Assembly: GCA_039714715.1 (NCBI GenBank)
Contig: JBDLIU010000125.1
Coordinates: 1-12,287 of the forward strand
Reading direction: 5' to 3'
DNA from: S012-113 sp039714715
GTDB lineage: Bacteria > Bacteroidota > Bacteroidia > Cytophagales > Cyclobacteriaceae
Length of the DNA stretch: 12,287 nt
The notes under the pieces were generated by a model. That model made no database searches and was not told the DNA's origin. It worked only from the letters and a program-made list of their open reading frames with translations. Position 1 is the first letter of the stretch. Every line of letters begins with the position of its first letter. Below, piece by piece: positions 6,419 through 12,287 of the stretch. The position numbers and the translations under genes are program-made.

Positions 6419-7627
6419 ATGCAACGATTATATTCATTAATAATTATTCTGTTTTTAGTATTGGGAGCAGGGTGTGGTTTAGAAGATCCCTTGCCAGGTG
6501 GTAGTGATATGGAAGATGCTTTATCTGATGGATCAAAAGGATATTATTCTAGTTCTTCCTCTGGCTCCTCATCCGGATCTTCTTCTTCACCTTCAGGTAC
6601 AGGAAATGATACTGGACAGGAGGGATTAATAACAGCAGGAGAATGGAATGATTTGGAAAACTGGAATTTCTGGACAGACCTGTTAGATGGGCAAACCTAT
6701 TCAGATAAACCAGATTACTGGAGATTTTATACCCGGAACCGTGTTTCAGTAAAAATTACTGATGGCACTCCGGTTGTTAATGCAAAGGTTGAGTTAAGGA
6801 AGAATGGCGAACCAACATGGATTGCCAGAACAGACAATAATGGTATAGCAGAATTGTTTCCCGGATTATTTGCCGGCTCTGAAGAGGTTGATCTAAGCGA
6901 ATTTTATGTTAATAATATACGGTATAGAACTGCCCTACATCTCTTTAAAGATGGTGGTGTTAACGAAGTCATGATTAGTTCAACTATGCAAAACAGCAAT
7001 AAGGTTGAAATATCTTTTATTGTGGATGCCACGGGCTCAATGAGCGATGAGCTGGAATTTTTAAAGGATGATCTGGAAAGTGTAATTCAAAGGGCAGCAA
7101 ACGATAACCAGTCAGCAGATATCTATACTTCTTCTGTTTTCTATCGGGATATTGGAGACGATTACCTTGTGAAACACTCTGATTTCTCACAAAGTATCGG
7201 TGTAACAAAAGGTTATATCGCACAGCAGCAAGCAGCCGGAGGAGGAGACTATCCCGAAGCTGTGCATACTGCCCTGAAAACAGGGATAGAACAACTACAA
7301 TGGTCTGATGATGCCAGAACAAGAATTGCATTCCTGCTACTGGATGCGCCACCTCACTATGAGACACAGATAGTTGATGAAATTCATACTTATATTAAAA
7401 AAGCGGCAGAGAAAGGGATAAAGATTATTCCGATTACAGCCAGTGGTATAGACAAAGAGACTGAGTTCCTGATGCGGTTCTTTTCAATTTCAACCAATGG
7501 AACATATGTGTTTATCACAAACGACAGCGGTATAGGCAATGATCACCTCGAAGCCAGCGTAGGAGAATATGAAGTAGAATACCTGAACGACCTGATGGTG
7601 AGATTGATCAATAAGTATATTGAATAG
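6419..7627 (+). CDS. VWA-domain lipoprotein with Ser-rich linker
   Basis: The 402-residue product starts with a lipoprotein signal (MQRLYSLIIILFLVLGAGC, Cys19). Residues 44-60 are a Ser/Gly linker. Residues about 100-185 form a beta-rich domain with RVSVKITDGTPVVNAKVELR and TDNNGIAELFPG, which resembles carboxypeptidase-regulatory-like or Ig-like folds. A von Willebrand A domain follows from about residue 195: FIVDATGSM (D203, T205, S207) gives the MIDAS metal site, GGGDYPEAVHTAL (274-286) the loop usually found in this VWA subtype, and FLLLDAPPH (D309) the next strand. VWA domains bind protein partners through a divalent metal. It is the first gene of a tight run of five lipoproteins (14 bases to the next), so probably the lead gene of an envelope-associated operon. 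The partner is unknown. Confidence 0.9.
   Translation: MQRLYSLIIILFLVLGAGCGLEDPLPGGSDMEDALSDGSKGYYSSSSSGSSSGSSSSPSGTGNDTGQEGLITAGEWNDLENWNFWTDLLDGQTYSDKPDYWRFYTRNRVSVKITDGTPVVNAKVELRKNGEPTWIARTDNNGIAELFPGLFAGSEEVDLSEFYVNNIRYRTALHLFKDGGVNEVMISSTMQNSNKVEISFIVDATGSMSDELEFLKDDLESVIQRAANDNQSADIYTSSVFYRDIGDDYLVKHSDFSQSIGVTKGYIAQQQAAGGGDYPEAVHTALKTGIEQLQWSDDARTRIAFLLLDAPPHYETQIVDEIHTYIKKAAEKGIKIIPITASGIDKETEFLMRFFSISTNGTYVFITNDSGIGNDHLEASVGEYEVEYLNDLMVRLINKYIE
6548..6597 (+). repeat. Low-complexity Ser/Gly-coding stretch
   Basis: About 17 codons encode a run of serine broken by glycine and proline, using mixed TCT, TCC, TCA and AGT codons. The codon mixing argues for a selected flexible linker rather than a recent triplet expansion. 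It joins the lipid anchor to the beta and VWA domains. Confidence 0.7.
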
Positions 7628-7641
7628 AGAGAAACAGAAGA

Positions 7642-8019
7642 ATGAAAAAGATTTTTTTAGTTGCTATAATATTTTTCTTTGTAGGAGCACTGGGATGTGA
7701 GGAACCGGAACATAACGGGAAGGTAATCTTTTATACCAATGCCCAGGCAGTATTAAACTGTGGTTCATTTGATGTTGAGATTTACATCGATGATGAATTA
7801 GTTGGGGTCCTTGAAGAACCACGATTACCACTGGATGATAATAAACCGGAATGCGATTCTGAAGACGATAATACTTTAGTTGTTTTGGAATTACCCGAAG
7901 GTGAATATGAATATACAGCAAGGCTTACCTGTTCATCAACCTTGAAATATTTAGGGGATTTCGAAGTTAACCTGGAGGGATGTACTCTTGAGTATATTGA
8001 TTTAACGTATACAGATTAG
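7642..8019 (+). CDS. Small Cys-containing lipoprotein of unknown function
   Basis: The 125-residue product begins with a lipoprotein signal (MKKIFLVAIIFFFVGALGC, Cys19). The mature part is short and acidic, and holds four further cysteines (C40, C71, C97, C114), enough for two disulfides in the periplasm or outside the cell. The pattern of short hydrophobic strands (KVIFYTN, FDVEIYIDDELVG, LVVLELPEGEYEYTARL, LGDFEVNLEGCTLEYIDL) suggests a small beta-sandwich. The GEYEYTA segment recalls PEGA or Ig-like carbohydrate- or protein-binding folds, but I do not recognise the family. It lies 14 bases after the VWA gene and 15 before the next lipoprotein, so it is co-transcribed. A role as an accessory surface protein is inferred from context only. 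Confidence 0.8.
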   Translation: MKKIFLVAIIFFFVGALGCEEPEHNGKVIFYTNAQAVLNCGSFDVEIYIDDELVGVLEEPRLPLDDNKPECDSEDDNTLVVLELPEGEYEYTARLTCSSTLKYLGDFEVNLEGCTLEYIDLTYTD

Positions 8020-8034
8020 GGGAGAAGAAGAATT

Positions 8035-8466
8035 ATGAGAAAGAATTCTATATATGGACTCATATTGATATTCGGCATGACTTTGTTGGGGATGTCATGT
8101 CAAGAGGAGATAGTCGATGTTGATTTAACTCTCAATACCTGGAAGGTTGAGAAGATCAAGAGAAGAGGTAGCGGTTCTTTTGAAAAGACTGAAAACACCT
8201 ATTTTCTTAAGTTTAGAAACGATTCCACTTTAACAATAGGATTAGAAGTGAATACTTGCATTGGCCACTATAGTATTCCCCAAGCCGGAAATATTGAAAT
8301 AGCAAGCATTGGTTGCACAAAAGCTTGTTGTGATTCTGAGTATGCAGAGGCACTAATTCAGTTATTTCAAAATGTGACAGACTATTATCTCAAAGGAGAG
8401 GAATTATATATGGAAGGAGATGGTGAAATAGTATTAATACAAATAGTAGCCAGGTGTGGCAATTAG
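8035..8466 (+). CDS. META/HslJ-like lipoprotein, first of a tandem pair
   Basis: The 143-residue product has a signal peptide with a probable lipidated Cys22 (LLGMSC; glycine at -3 is a loose lipobox). The mature domain follows the META/HslJ pattern: NTWKVEKI, a strand YFLKFRNDSTLTIGL, NTCIGHYSI (73-81; compare GCN-x-GxY of META), a Thr-x-x-Cys region GCTKACCDSEYAEAL (93-107), and VTDYYLKGEELYMEGDGEIVL. META domains are found in envelope and stress-linked proteins of unclear mechanism. The domain is closely related to the next gene, with long shared blocks such as SIPQAGNIEI and CCDSEYAEALI, showing a local duplication. It ends after the META-like domain with VARCGN and lacks the Kunitz-like tail of its neighbour. 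Confidence 0.8.
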   Translation: MRKNSIYGLILIFGMTLLGMSCQEEIVDVDLTLNTWKVEKIKRRGSGSFEKTENTYFLKFRNDSTLTIGLEVNTCIGHYSIPQAGNIEIASIGCTKACCDSEYAEALIQLFQNVTDYYLKGEELYMEGDGEIVLIQIVARCGN

Positions 8467-8486
8467 TAATAAAAAACCAAACAAGA

Positions 8487-9062
8487 ATGAAAAATTCATA
8501 TATACTCATATTGATACTAGGTATATTATTTGCAGGAGTATCGTGCGAAAAGGAAATGATAGATGTTGATCTGACAGCAAATAGCTGGAAGGTTGAAAAA
8601 ATCCAGAGAAGTGGTAGTAGTTCTTTCGAAGCAACCGACAGCACTTATGTTCTTAAGTTTGAAAGTGACTCAACACTATCAATAGGGCTGGATGTGAACA
8701 CATGTTTTGGTTACTTTAGTATTCCTCAGGCAGGTAATATTGAGATCAGCACTTTAGCTTGTACTGAAATTTGTTGCGATTCTGAATATGCAGAGGCATT
8801 AATTAAAATATTAAGGGATGTTACAGACTACTATGTTAAAGGAGACGAACTGCATTTGGAAGGCGATGGTAAAATAGTTTTTAAAGAACTTAAAAATATG
8901 ACATGTTATGATACTCCACCAACCGATGAAATGTGCACAGCCTATTTCGAAAGGTGGTTTTATAATGAAAGCACCAATTCCTGTGAAAAAATAGGTTATA
9001 GCGGATGCTCTCAATATGGGTTTGAAACGCAGGAAGAGTGTGAGAAATGTAGAAGAGATTGA
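8487..9062 (+). CDS. META-like lipoprotein with C-terminal Kunitz/BPTI-like domain
   Basis: The start is ATG 8487; a longer frame from GTG 8454 would overlap the previous gene and precede the signal peptide. The 191-residue product has a signal peptide with probable lipid Cys20, a META-like domain (25-135) paralogous to the preceding gene, then a compact Cys-rich end (140-191). Its six cysteines, C140, C150, C166, C174, C185 and C188, match the Kunitz order. Spacings are 9, 15, 7, 10 and 2, against 8, 15, 7, 12 and 3 in BPTI. WFYN (157-160), Y171, G173, F179 and T181 sit where BPTI has YFYN, Y35, G37, F45 and S47. The residue after C150, the P1 position, is Thr, so trypsin inhibition is not expected. 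A protease-binding or structural role outside the cell is inferred. The residue spacing is two residues shorter in the second loop. Confidence 0.85.
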   Translation: MKNSYILILILGILFAGVSCEKEMIDVDLTANSWKVEKIQRSGSSSFEATDSTYVLKFESDSTLSIGLDVNTCFGYFSIPQAGNIEISTLACTEICCDSEYAEALIKILRDVTDYYVKGDELHLEGDGKIVFKELKNMTCYDTPPTDEMCTAYFERWFYNESTNSCEKIGYSGCSQYGFETQEECEKCRRD

Positions 9063-9096
9063 GGATGAAAAGTGTTTACAGGTTTAATTAAATAGT

Positions 9097-9402
9097 ATGA
9101 AAAAATTAATTACACCTCTGCTTATTATAATGCTATGTTTATCATGTGAAAGAGATATCGATGAATCTTTGCAAAGTTCGACCGGCATCATTAAAGAAAC
9201 TTTGGGAAGTTATTATCAGTATGGTACACATACATTGCAAACGAATACAGGTGATATTTTATTCGCCTTAAAGAGTAATTCAATTAATCTTGATAACTAT
9301 AATGACATTTATGTGGAAGTGAAAGGCTCCTTGATTGATGGTTATCCTGTTGAAGGGGGACCTGAATATATGGAAGTTAAAACGATTAAGATTATTGATT
9401 AG
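9097..9402 (+). CDS. Small lipoprotein with OB-fold-like beta domain
   Basis: The 101-residue product has a short lipoprotein signal (MKKLITPLLIIMLCLSC, Cys17). The mature part is one beta-rich unit: TGIIKETLGSYYQYGTHTLQ, DILFALKSNSINLDNYND, IYVEVKGSLIDGYPVEGGPE, and YMEVKTIKII. The pattern of a Gly-led strand, an L-x-x-Y segment, V-x-V-x-G and a terminal V-x-x-I is what a small OB-like barrel would show. I do not recognise a characterised family. It begins 34 bases after the Kunitz-bearing gene and is the last of the lipoprotein run. Its function is unknown; envelope location is inferred from the signal. Confidence 0.75.
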   Translation: MKKLITPLLIIMLCLSCERDIDESLQSSTGIIKETLGSYYQYGTHTLQTNTGDILFALKSNSINLDNYNDIYVEVKGSLIDGYPVEGGPEYMEVKTIKIID

Positions 9403-9720
9403 TGTCGTGTCAATCGCATTGTGTCTGATAAGCTGAAGTTATTTTTGTAACTGACAAAGGGAAGCGAATTTAGGCAACGTAGTTGTCGAGCCTTTGTAGT
9501 AAAAATCAATTAAATATCAATAGAGCCACGTAGTGGTGATACTGTACAATACAATTTGAATGTAAATGTATTAACAATATATTTTGTTCCACTCCGATGG
9601 AGTTCGGCTGTAATTTAAATTTTCATACTACAAAGGTTTTGCTACGCTGGAGCAAAGACATTGTGTGTTCTTTTGAAGTAATAAACCACCATGAGGCAGA
9701 GAATTTTTTATTGGACTGCT
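9403..9720. other. Non-coding stretch between convergent genes, mostly a hairpin-rich repeat
   Basis: This 318-base stretch has no credible gene. It must end transcription from the lipoprotein operon and from pabC. Besides the inverted element at 9474-9656, it holds a weak hairpin AGTTA-TTTTTG-TAACT (9437-9452) near the lipoprotein side, a possible terminator. The pabC side (9667-9720) shows no clear structure. Confidence 0.65.
9474..9656. repeat. Imperfect inverted element of small hairpins (REPIN/MITE-like)
   Basis: Two half-elements face each other. CCTTTGTAGTA (9491-9501) is the exact reverse complement of TACTACAAAGG (9626-9636). Each is followed inward by an AAAAT/AAAT-rich spacer of 22-24 bases and a short hairpin: CCAC-GTA-GTGG (9526-9536) on the left and ACTCC-GAT-GGAGT (9591-9603) on the right. 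Each is flanked outward by another hairpin: CAAC-GTA-GTTG (9475-9485) and TTTGCT...AGCAAA (9638-9656). The centre (9548-9572) can also fold, AATACAATTT against AAATGTATT with one bulge. The 8-mer CATTGTGT occurs in direct orientation at 9417-9424 and 9659-9666 and could be a target duplication. Dispersal elsewhere cannot be tested here. Confidence 0.55.
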
Positions 9721-10314
9721 TTAGTAGATAAGAGGTGAAATATCAAGTACCCTTGAAACATCAAAAGGATTAAGCGCATTCACAACCATAATCTTCTGGT
9801 ATCCTCGTAATTCTTCACCCGTAATTCTTTTAGTCTGAATTTGTTTGCTTGCCAATAAGCTTGCCCTCATCGTTCCGGGCAATAGAGGTTGATCGGGAGT
9901 GATCCAGACATCTCCATCAAAAAGTAAAATGTTGCCAATGCTGGTGTCGGTTACCAAGCCATTTTTGATAATTATTATTTCATCTGCACCCTCTCTTTGA
10001 TGCATGAGCTGGTCAATTCCTGTTCTGTCCAGGTATTTATGAGAATAATCGATATCAGACTCAACTAATTTAAAAGACTTAACTTCTTTTGGTTGATAAC
10101 TTTCAAATTCAACATCTACAATAGTCTGCTTATACAGAACTTTGCACTTCCATACTCCTGATTTTGCAAATTCAGGAATCTTAATAAAATCCAGATTCAG
10201 GACATTTGCACAATCCCAGAGTTTCTTGCGGCTATTGTTCATACGCTTCTCATGCCACTCCAGATTTTGGAGTAAGCTGTTGTTGCATGCTATGGTTTCA
10301 AACAATAGGCACAT
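9721..10314 (-). CDS. pabC: Aminodeoxychorismate lyase (class IV aminotransferase family)
   Basis: PabC uses pyridoxal phosphate to split 4-amino-4-deoxychorismate into p-aminobenzoate and pyruvate for folate synthesis. The 197-residue product begins MCLLFETIACNNS, typical of Bacteroidota PabC-like proteins. It contains SHKYLDRTGID with K93 as the likely cofactor lysine, GADEIIIIKNGLVTDTSIGN (the fold-type IV signature), and WITPDQPLLPGTMRASLL. The ATG at 10314 is chosen because a possible start four codons earlier is TTG and homology begins at the ATG; AAGG lies just before it. The gene overlaps the end of pabB by 17 bases in another frame, so the two are translationally coupled. A branched-chain or D-amino-acid aminotransferase is less likely given the short length and pabB context. 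Confidence 0.88.
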   Translation of the reverse strand: MCLLFETIACNNSLLQNLEWHEKRMNNSRKKLWDCANVLNLDFIKIPEFAKSGVWKCKVLYKQTIVDVEFESYQPKEVKSFKLVESDIDYSHKYLDRTGIDQLMHQREGADEIIIIKNGLVTDTSIGNILLFDGDVWITPDQPLLPGTMRASLLASKQIQTKRITGEELRGYQKIMVVNALNPFDVSRVLDISPLIY

Positions 10315-11266
10315 AGACCTTATCAATTAATTCCTGGTATTCCGCTTTTGTATTGCTTTTTGCAGTGATTCCTCCTCCACTTTTAAACACCAACCCCGAA
10401 TCCTGCTGTTCAATATACCGGATCATCACGGCACTGTCAAGGTTTTTGCCATCGAAAACACCAAACACACCGGTAAAGAATCCTCTACTGGTTATTTCTG
10501 CTTCGTCAATTATTTCCAGCGTTTTCTTTTTAGGAGCCCCCGAGATAGATCCGGCAGGTAACATCGAAAAGAATATATATCCCAGGTGTTCATAGAAATC
10601 AGGGTGCAAATCGCCTTCAATTTTTGATGAAACCTGAAGAAGGGTTTTATCAAATGTTTTTACTTCTTCTACATATCGGTAGTTATCCACTCTTACATCT
10701 TCAGCAATTCTGTTCAGATCATTTCTAATCAGATCAACAATAGTGGCATGTTCTGCTGTTTCTTTTTTATCGTTGAGAATTTTCTCTTTGGCATTAGGAA
10801 TTGCCGCATCTATGGTTCCCTTCATCGGATAGCTTGAGATAACCTGATCATTAATGCGAACAAAACATTCAGGAGAAAAAACAACAAACTCATTATCTAT
10901 CCAAAGCCTGTAGGGTGCCTGACTGAGCTCATATATGGTTTTTAGATCAAGATCAGTATTGAGTCTGGTAGGGAATGTTAAGTTAAGCAGGTATGAATTA
11001 CCGTAATTTAGCTCATGTACTACTTTCTCAAAGGCTATTTTGTACTGCTCGAAAGAAATAGGATTTATATCAAATCGGAAAGACTTTTTCAGGGTTGACT
11101 TTTGATCAGGTGGGTCATGATTAATTTCAAAGCGTATATTTTCAGGCACTTCGTCTAGAGGGAACAAAAGCGTATGATCAGCCTTGTAATCAATAATAAA
11201 TAAGAAGGGGAAGTGTTCCTTCCCCCATTTATTCATCATTTCAATTGCCTGCTCCTTCGAGTACAT
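10298..11266 (-). CDS. pabB: Aminodeoxychorismate synthase component I
   Basis: PabB aminates chorismate to 4-amino-4-deoxychorismate, normally with ammonia from a PabA/TrpG glutaminase, which is not in this window. The 322-residue product carries the chorismate-binding domain: SPECFVRI (131-138), SYPMKGT (145-151), ETAEHATIVDLIRNDLNRIA (169-188), LPAGSISGAPKKKTLEII (236-253), GFFTGVFGVFDG (262-273) and FKSGGGITAKSNTKAEYQE (294-312). K149 in PMKGT marks PabB; anthranilate synthase has alanine at this place. The N-terminal subdomain is shorter than in the roughly 450-residue E. coli enzyme, as is common in this phylum. The ATG lies 6 bases after the ftcD stop, and the 3' end overlaps pabC by 17 bases. 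Confidence 0.92.
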   Translation of the reverse strand: MYSKEQAIEMMNKWGKEHFPFLFIIDYKADHTLLFPLDEVPENIRFEINHDPPDQKSTLKKSFRFDINPISFEQYKIAFEKVVHELNYGNSYLLNLTFPTRLNTDLDLKTIYELSQAPYRLWIDNEFVVFSPECFVRINDQVISSYPMKGTIDAAIPNAKEKILNDKKETAEHATIVDLIRNDLNRIAEDVRVDNYRYVEEVKTFDKTLLQVSSKIEGDLHPDFYEHLGYIFFSMLPAGSISGAPKKKTLEIIDEAEITSRGFFTGVFGVFDGKNLDSAVMIRYIEQQDSGLVFKSGGGITAKSNTKAEYQELIDKVYVPIV

Positions 11267-11272
11267 TAATGA

Positions 11273-12287
11273 TCAAATCTTGGAATCAACCACGTCCATT
11301 ATTTCATTTTCCAGAGCGAATGCTTTATCAGCTATGGTTTCGCCTTTCATTACAATTTCACTGGCAAACTTTTTATCATCAAGCCCGGCAGCGTTGATTT
11401 TCACATTAAGCAGAGCTCCTCTCACAGCTGTTCTGGCACAAAGAGCGCCTACACCTGCATCGGTCACCGAATTTGGATTACCAAATTCAGCCATGGCTTT
11501 CATTACTTCCATAGATTTATAGGAAATATCCAACACCTTAAACGGAACCTCGGTTGCGTATTTGGTAGCATTCTGAATAGCCTGCTGGCGTGCAGCAGCT
11601 TCTTCATCGCTTCCTTTTGGCAAGCCGAATGCATCCATTATTTTATTGAAGGAGGCAGTATCTTCATCTACCAATTGCATTAAGGTTTGCTGGTATTCCA
11701 TACCTTTTTCGGCCCAGGCAGAAAACTCTTCCCAGCGATCGTCCCAGCCACGCTTGTGGGCTGAAAGGTTGGCTACCATGGTGCCAAGTGAAACACCAAG
11801 CACACCAACATAAGCCGAAATAGAACCTCCACCAGGGGCGGGAGATTCAGAAGCGGTTTCATCGGCAAAATCATTAAGCTTCATATTGATAAGCGGTTGC
11901 GCCTCGGTATCTCGCAACATATATTCGATAATCTTTTCCTCAGGATTAAATGGTTTAAGGTCATCAAGCCCCATAGACTTAACAGCAATCTTGATAAGTT
12001 CGGCTTCGCTCACCCCTACAGATCGTTGTTGTTTTTGTAAGAAATACTGGCCGGCATCGAGCATTGACTGTAATGGCACTAATCCAACCAGCTCAGAACC
12101 CGTAACCCTGATGCCCCTGGCTGCTGCTTTATTAACAGCCTCATCAAATGCCACATGAACAGGTGTAATACTAATGTTTGTAAGGTTAAGCGACAATTGT
12201 GCAACGCCATATTCCTCAATATACCATCCTATGCCTTTTACTTCCTTCAGACTACCGGGAATACTTACCGGATTCCCCTGATCATCT
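11273..12287 (-). CDS. ftcD: Glutamate formimidoyltransferase / formimidoyl-THF cyclodeaminase, C-terminal part
   Basis: The frame is open to the right edge, so the N-terminal transferase part is outside the window. The visible 337 residues begin with the end of the formiminotransferase domain: GIGWYIEEYGVAQLSLNLTN (18-37), then AARGIRVTGSELVGLVPL. The cyclodeaminase domain starts near residue 135 with LNDFADETASESPAPGGGSI and VANLSAHKRGW, and ends FALENEIMDVVDSKI. A TTG at 12196 lies within conserved sequence and is not the start. The transferase moves the formimino group from N-formimino-glutamate (from histidine breakdown) to tetrahydrofolate; the cyclodeaminase makes 5,10-methenyl-THF and ammonia. 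The two-domain fusion is known from animals and Bacteroidota. It is followed by pabB after 6 bases, so it leads a folate-linked operon. Confidence 0.93.
   Translation of the reverse strand, partial: DDQGNPVSIPGSLKEVKGIGWYIEEYGVAQLSLNLTNISITPVHVAFDEAVNKAAARGIRVTGSELVGLVPLQSMLDAGQYFLQKQQRSVGVSEAELIKIAVKSMGLDDLKPFNPEEKIIEYMLRDTEAQPLINMKLNDFADETASESPAPGGGSISAYVGVLGVSLGTMVANLSAHKRGWDDRWEEFSAWAEKGMEYQQTLMQLVDEDTASFNKIMDAFGLPKGSDEEAAARQQAIQNATKYATEVPFKVLDISYKSMEVMKAMAEFGNPNSVTDAGVGALCARTAVRGALLNVKINAAGLDDKKFASEIVMKGETIADKAFALENEIMDVVDSKI

Noticed and set aside
6548..6597. Ser-coding stretch as a phase-variable simple repeat
   Set aside because: Codons are mixed and no perfect short tandem unit repeats enough for slippage.
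7017..7367. 116-codon open frame on the minus strand inside the VWA gene
   Set aside because: It lies wholly opposite a well-supported coding region and shows no recognisable protein features.
8454..8486. GTG 8454 as start of the Kunitz-bearing gene
   Set aside because: It would overlap the preceding gene and place 11 polar residues before a normal signal peptide; ATG 8487 is better.
10315..10326. TTG 10326 as start of pabC
   Set aside because: It adds four residues and increases overlap with pabB; the ATG at 10314 matches the family N-terminus and has AAGG just upstream.
12194..12196. TTG as start of ftcD
   Set aside because: Conserved residues GIGWYIEEYGVAQ lie upstream in the same frame up to the window edge.

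Overview
The window looks like part of a Bacteroidota chromosome, most likely Cytophagales. This is inferred from AT-rich DNA, weak Shine-Dalgarno sequences, a TAnnTTTG-type promoter box, a degenerate TraR/DksA protein of the kind found in this phylum, many lipoproteins, a lamin-tail-domain surface protein with a FlgD/CHU_C-like C-terminus, and a short PabB. No tRNA, rRNA, CRISPR array, IS transposase or phage gene is visible. Both window edges cut through genes.

Layout. (1) 1-1637 (+): the C-terminal part of an exported lamin-tail-domain protein. A perfect 28-bp palindrome (1648-1675) separates it from a convergent gene. (2) 1688-2968 (-): an outer-membrane beta-barrel protein. (3) 3266-4336 (-): a lipoprotein isoaspartyl peptidase/asparaginase, with a second multi-hairpin structure at its 3' end that shares words with the first palindrome. 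(4) 4448-6293 (+): a housekeeping block of TraR/DksA-like protein, ScpB (TTG start directly after the preceding stop codon, same frame) and an RsuA/RluB-type pseudouridine synthase with a promoter box almost on its start codon. (5) 6419-9402 (+): an accessory operon-like run of five predicted lipoproteins: a VWA protein with a Ser-rich linker, a small Cys-containing protein, two tandem META-like paralogues, the second carrying a Kunitz/BPTI-like domain, and a small beta-rich protein. (6) 9403-9720: a non-coding stretch between convergent genes, filled by an imperfect inverted repeat of small hairpins that looks like a REPIN/MITE-type element. (7) 9721-12287 (-): ftcD (partial), pabB and pabC in one tight operon.

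How the genes fit together. ScpB acts in chromosome condensation and its neighbour modifies rRNA; this pairing is common in bacteria. FtcD regenerates one-carbon-loaded tetrahydrofolate from histidine breakdown, while PabB and PabC make p-aminobenzoate for folate synthesis, so region 7 reads as a folate-supply operon. The lipoprotein run has no recognisable pathway. Its tight spacing and shared export signals suggest one envelope-associated unit. Its Kunitz-bearing member and the tandem duplication behind it are the most unusual coding features here.
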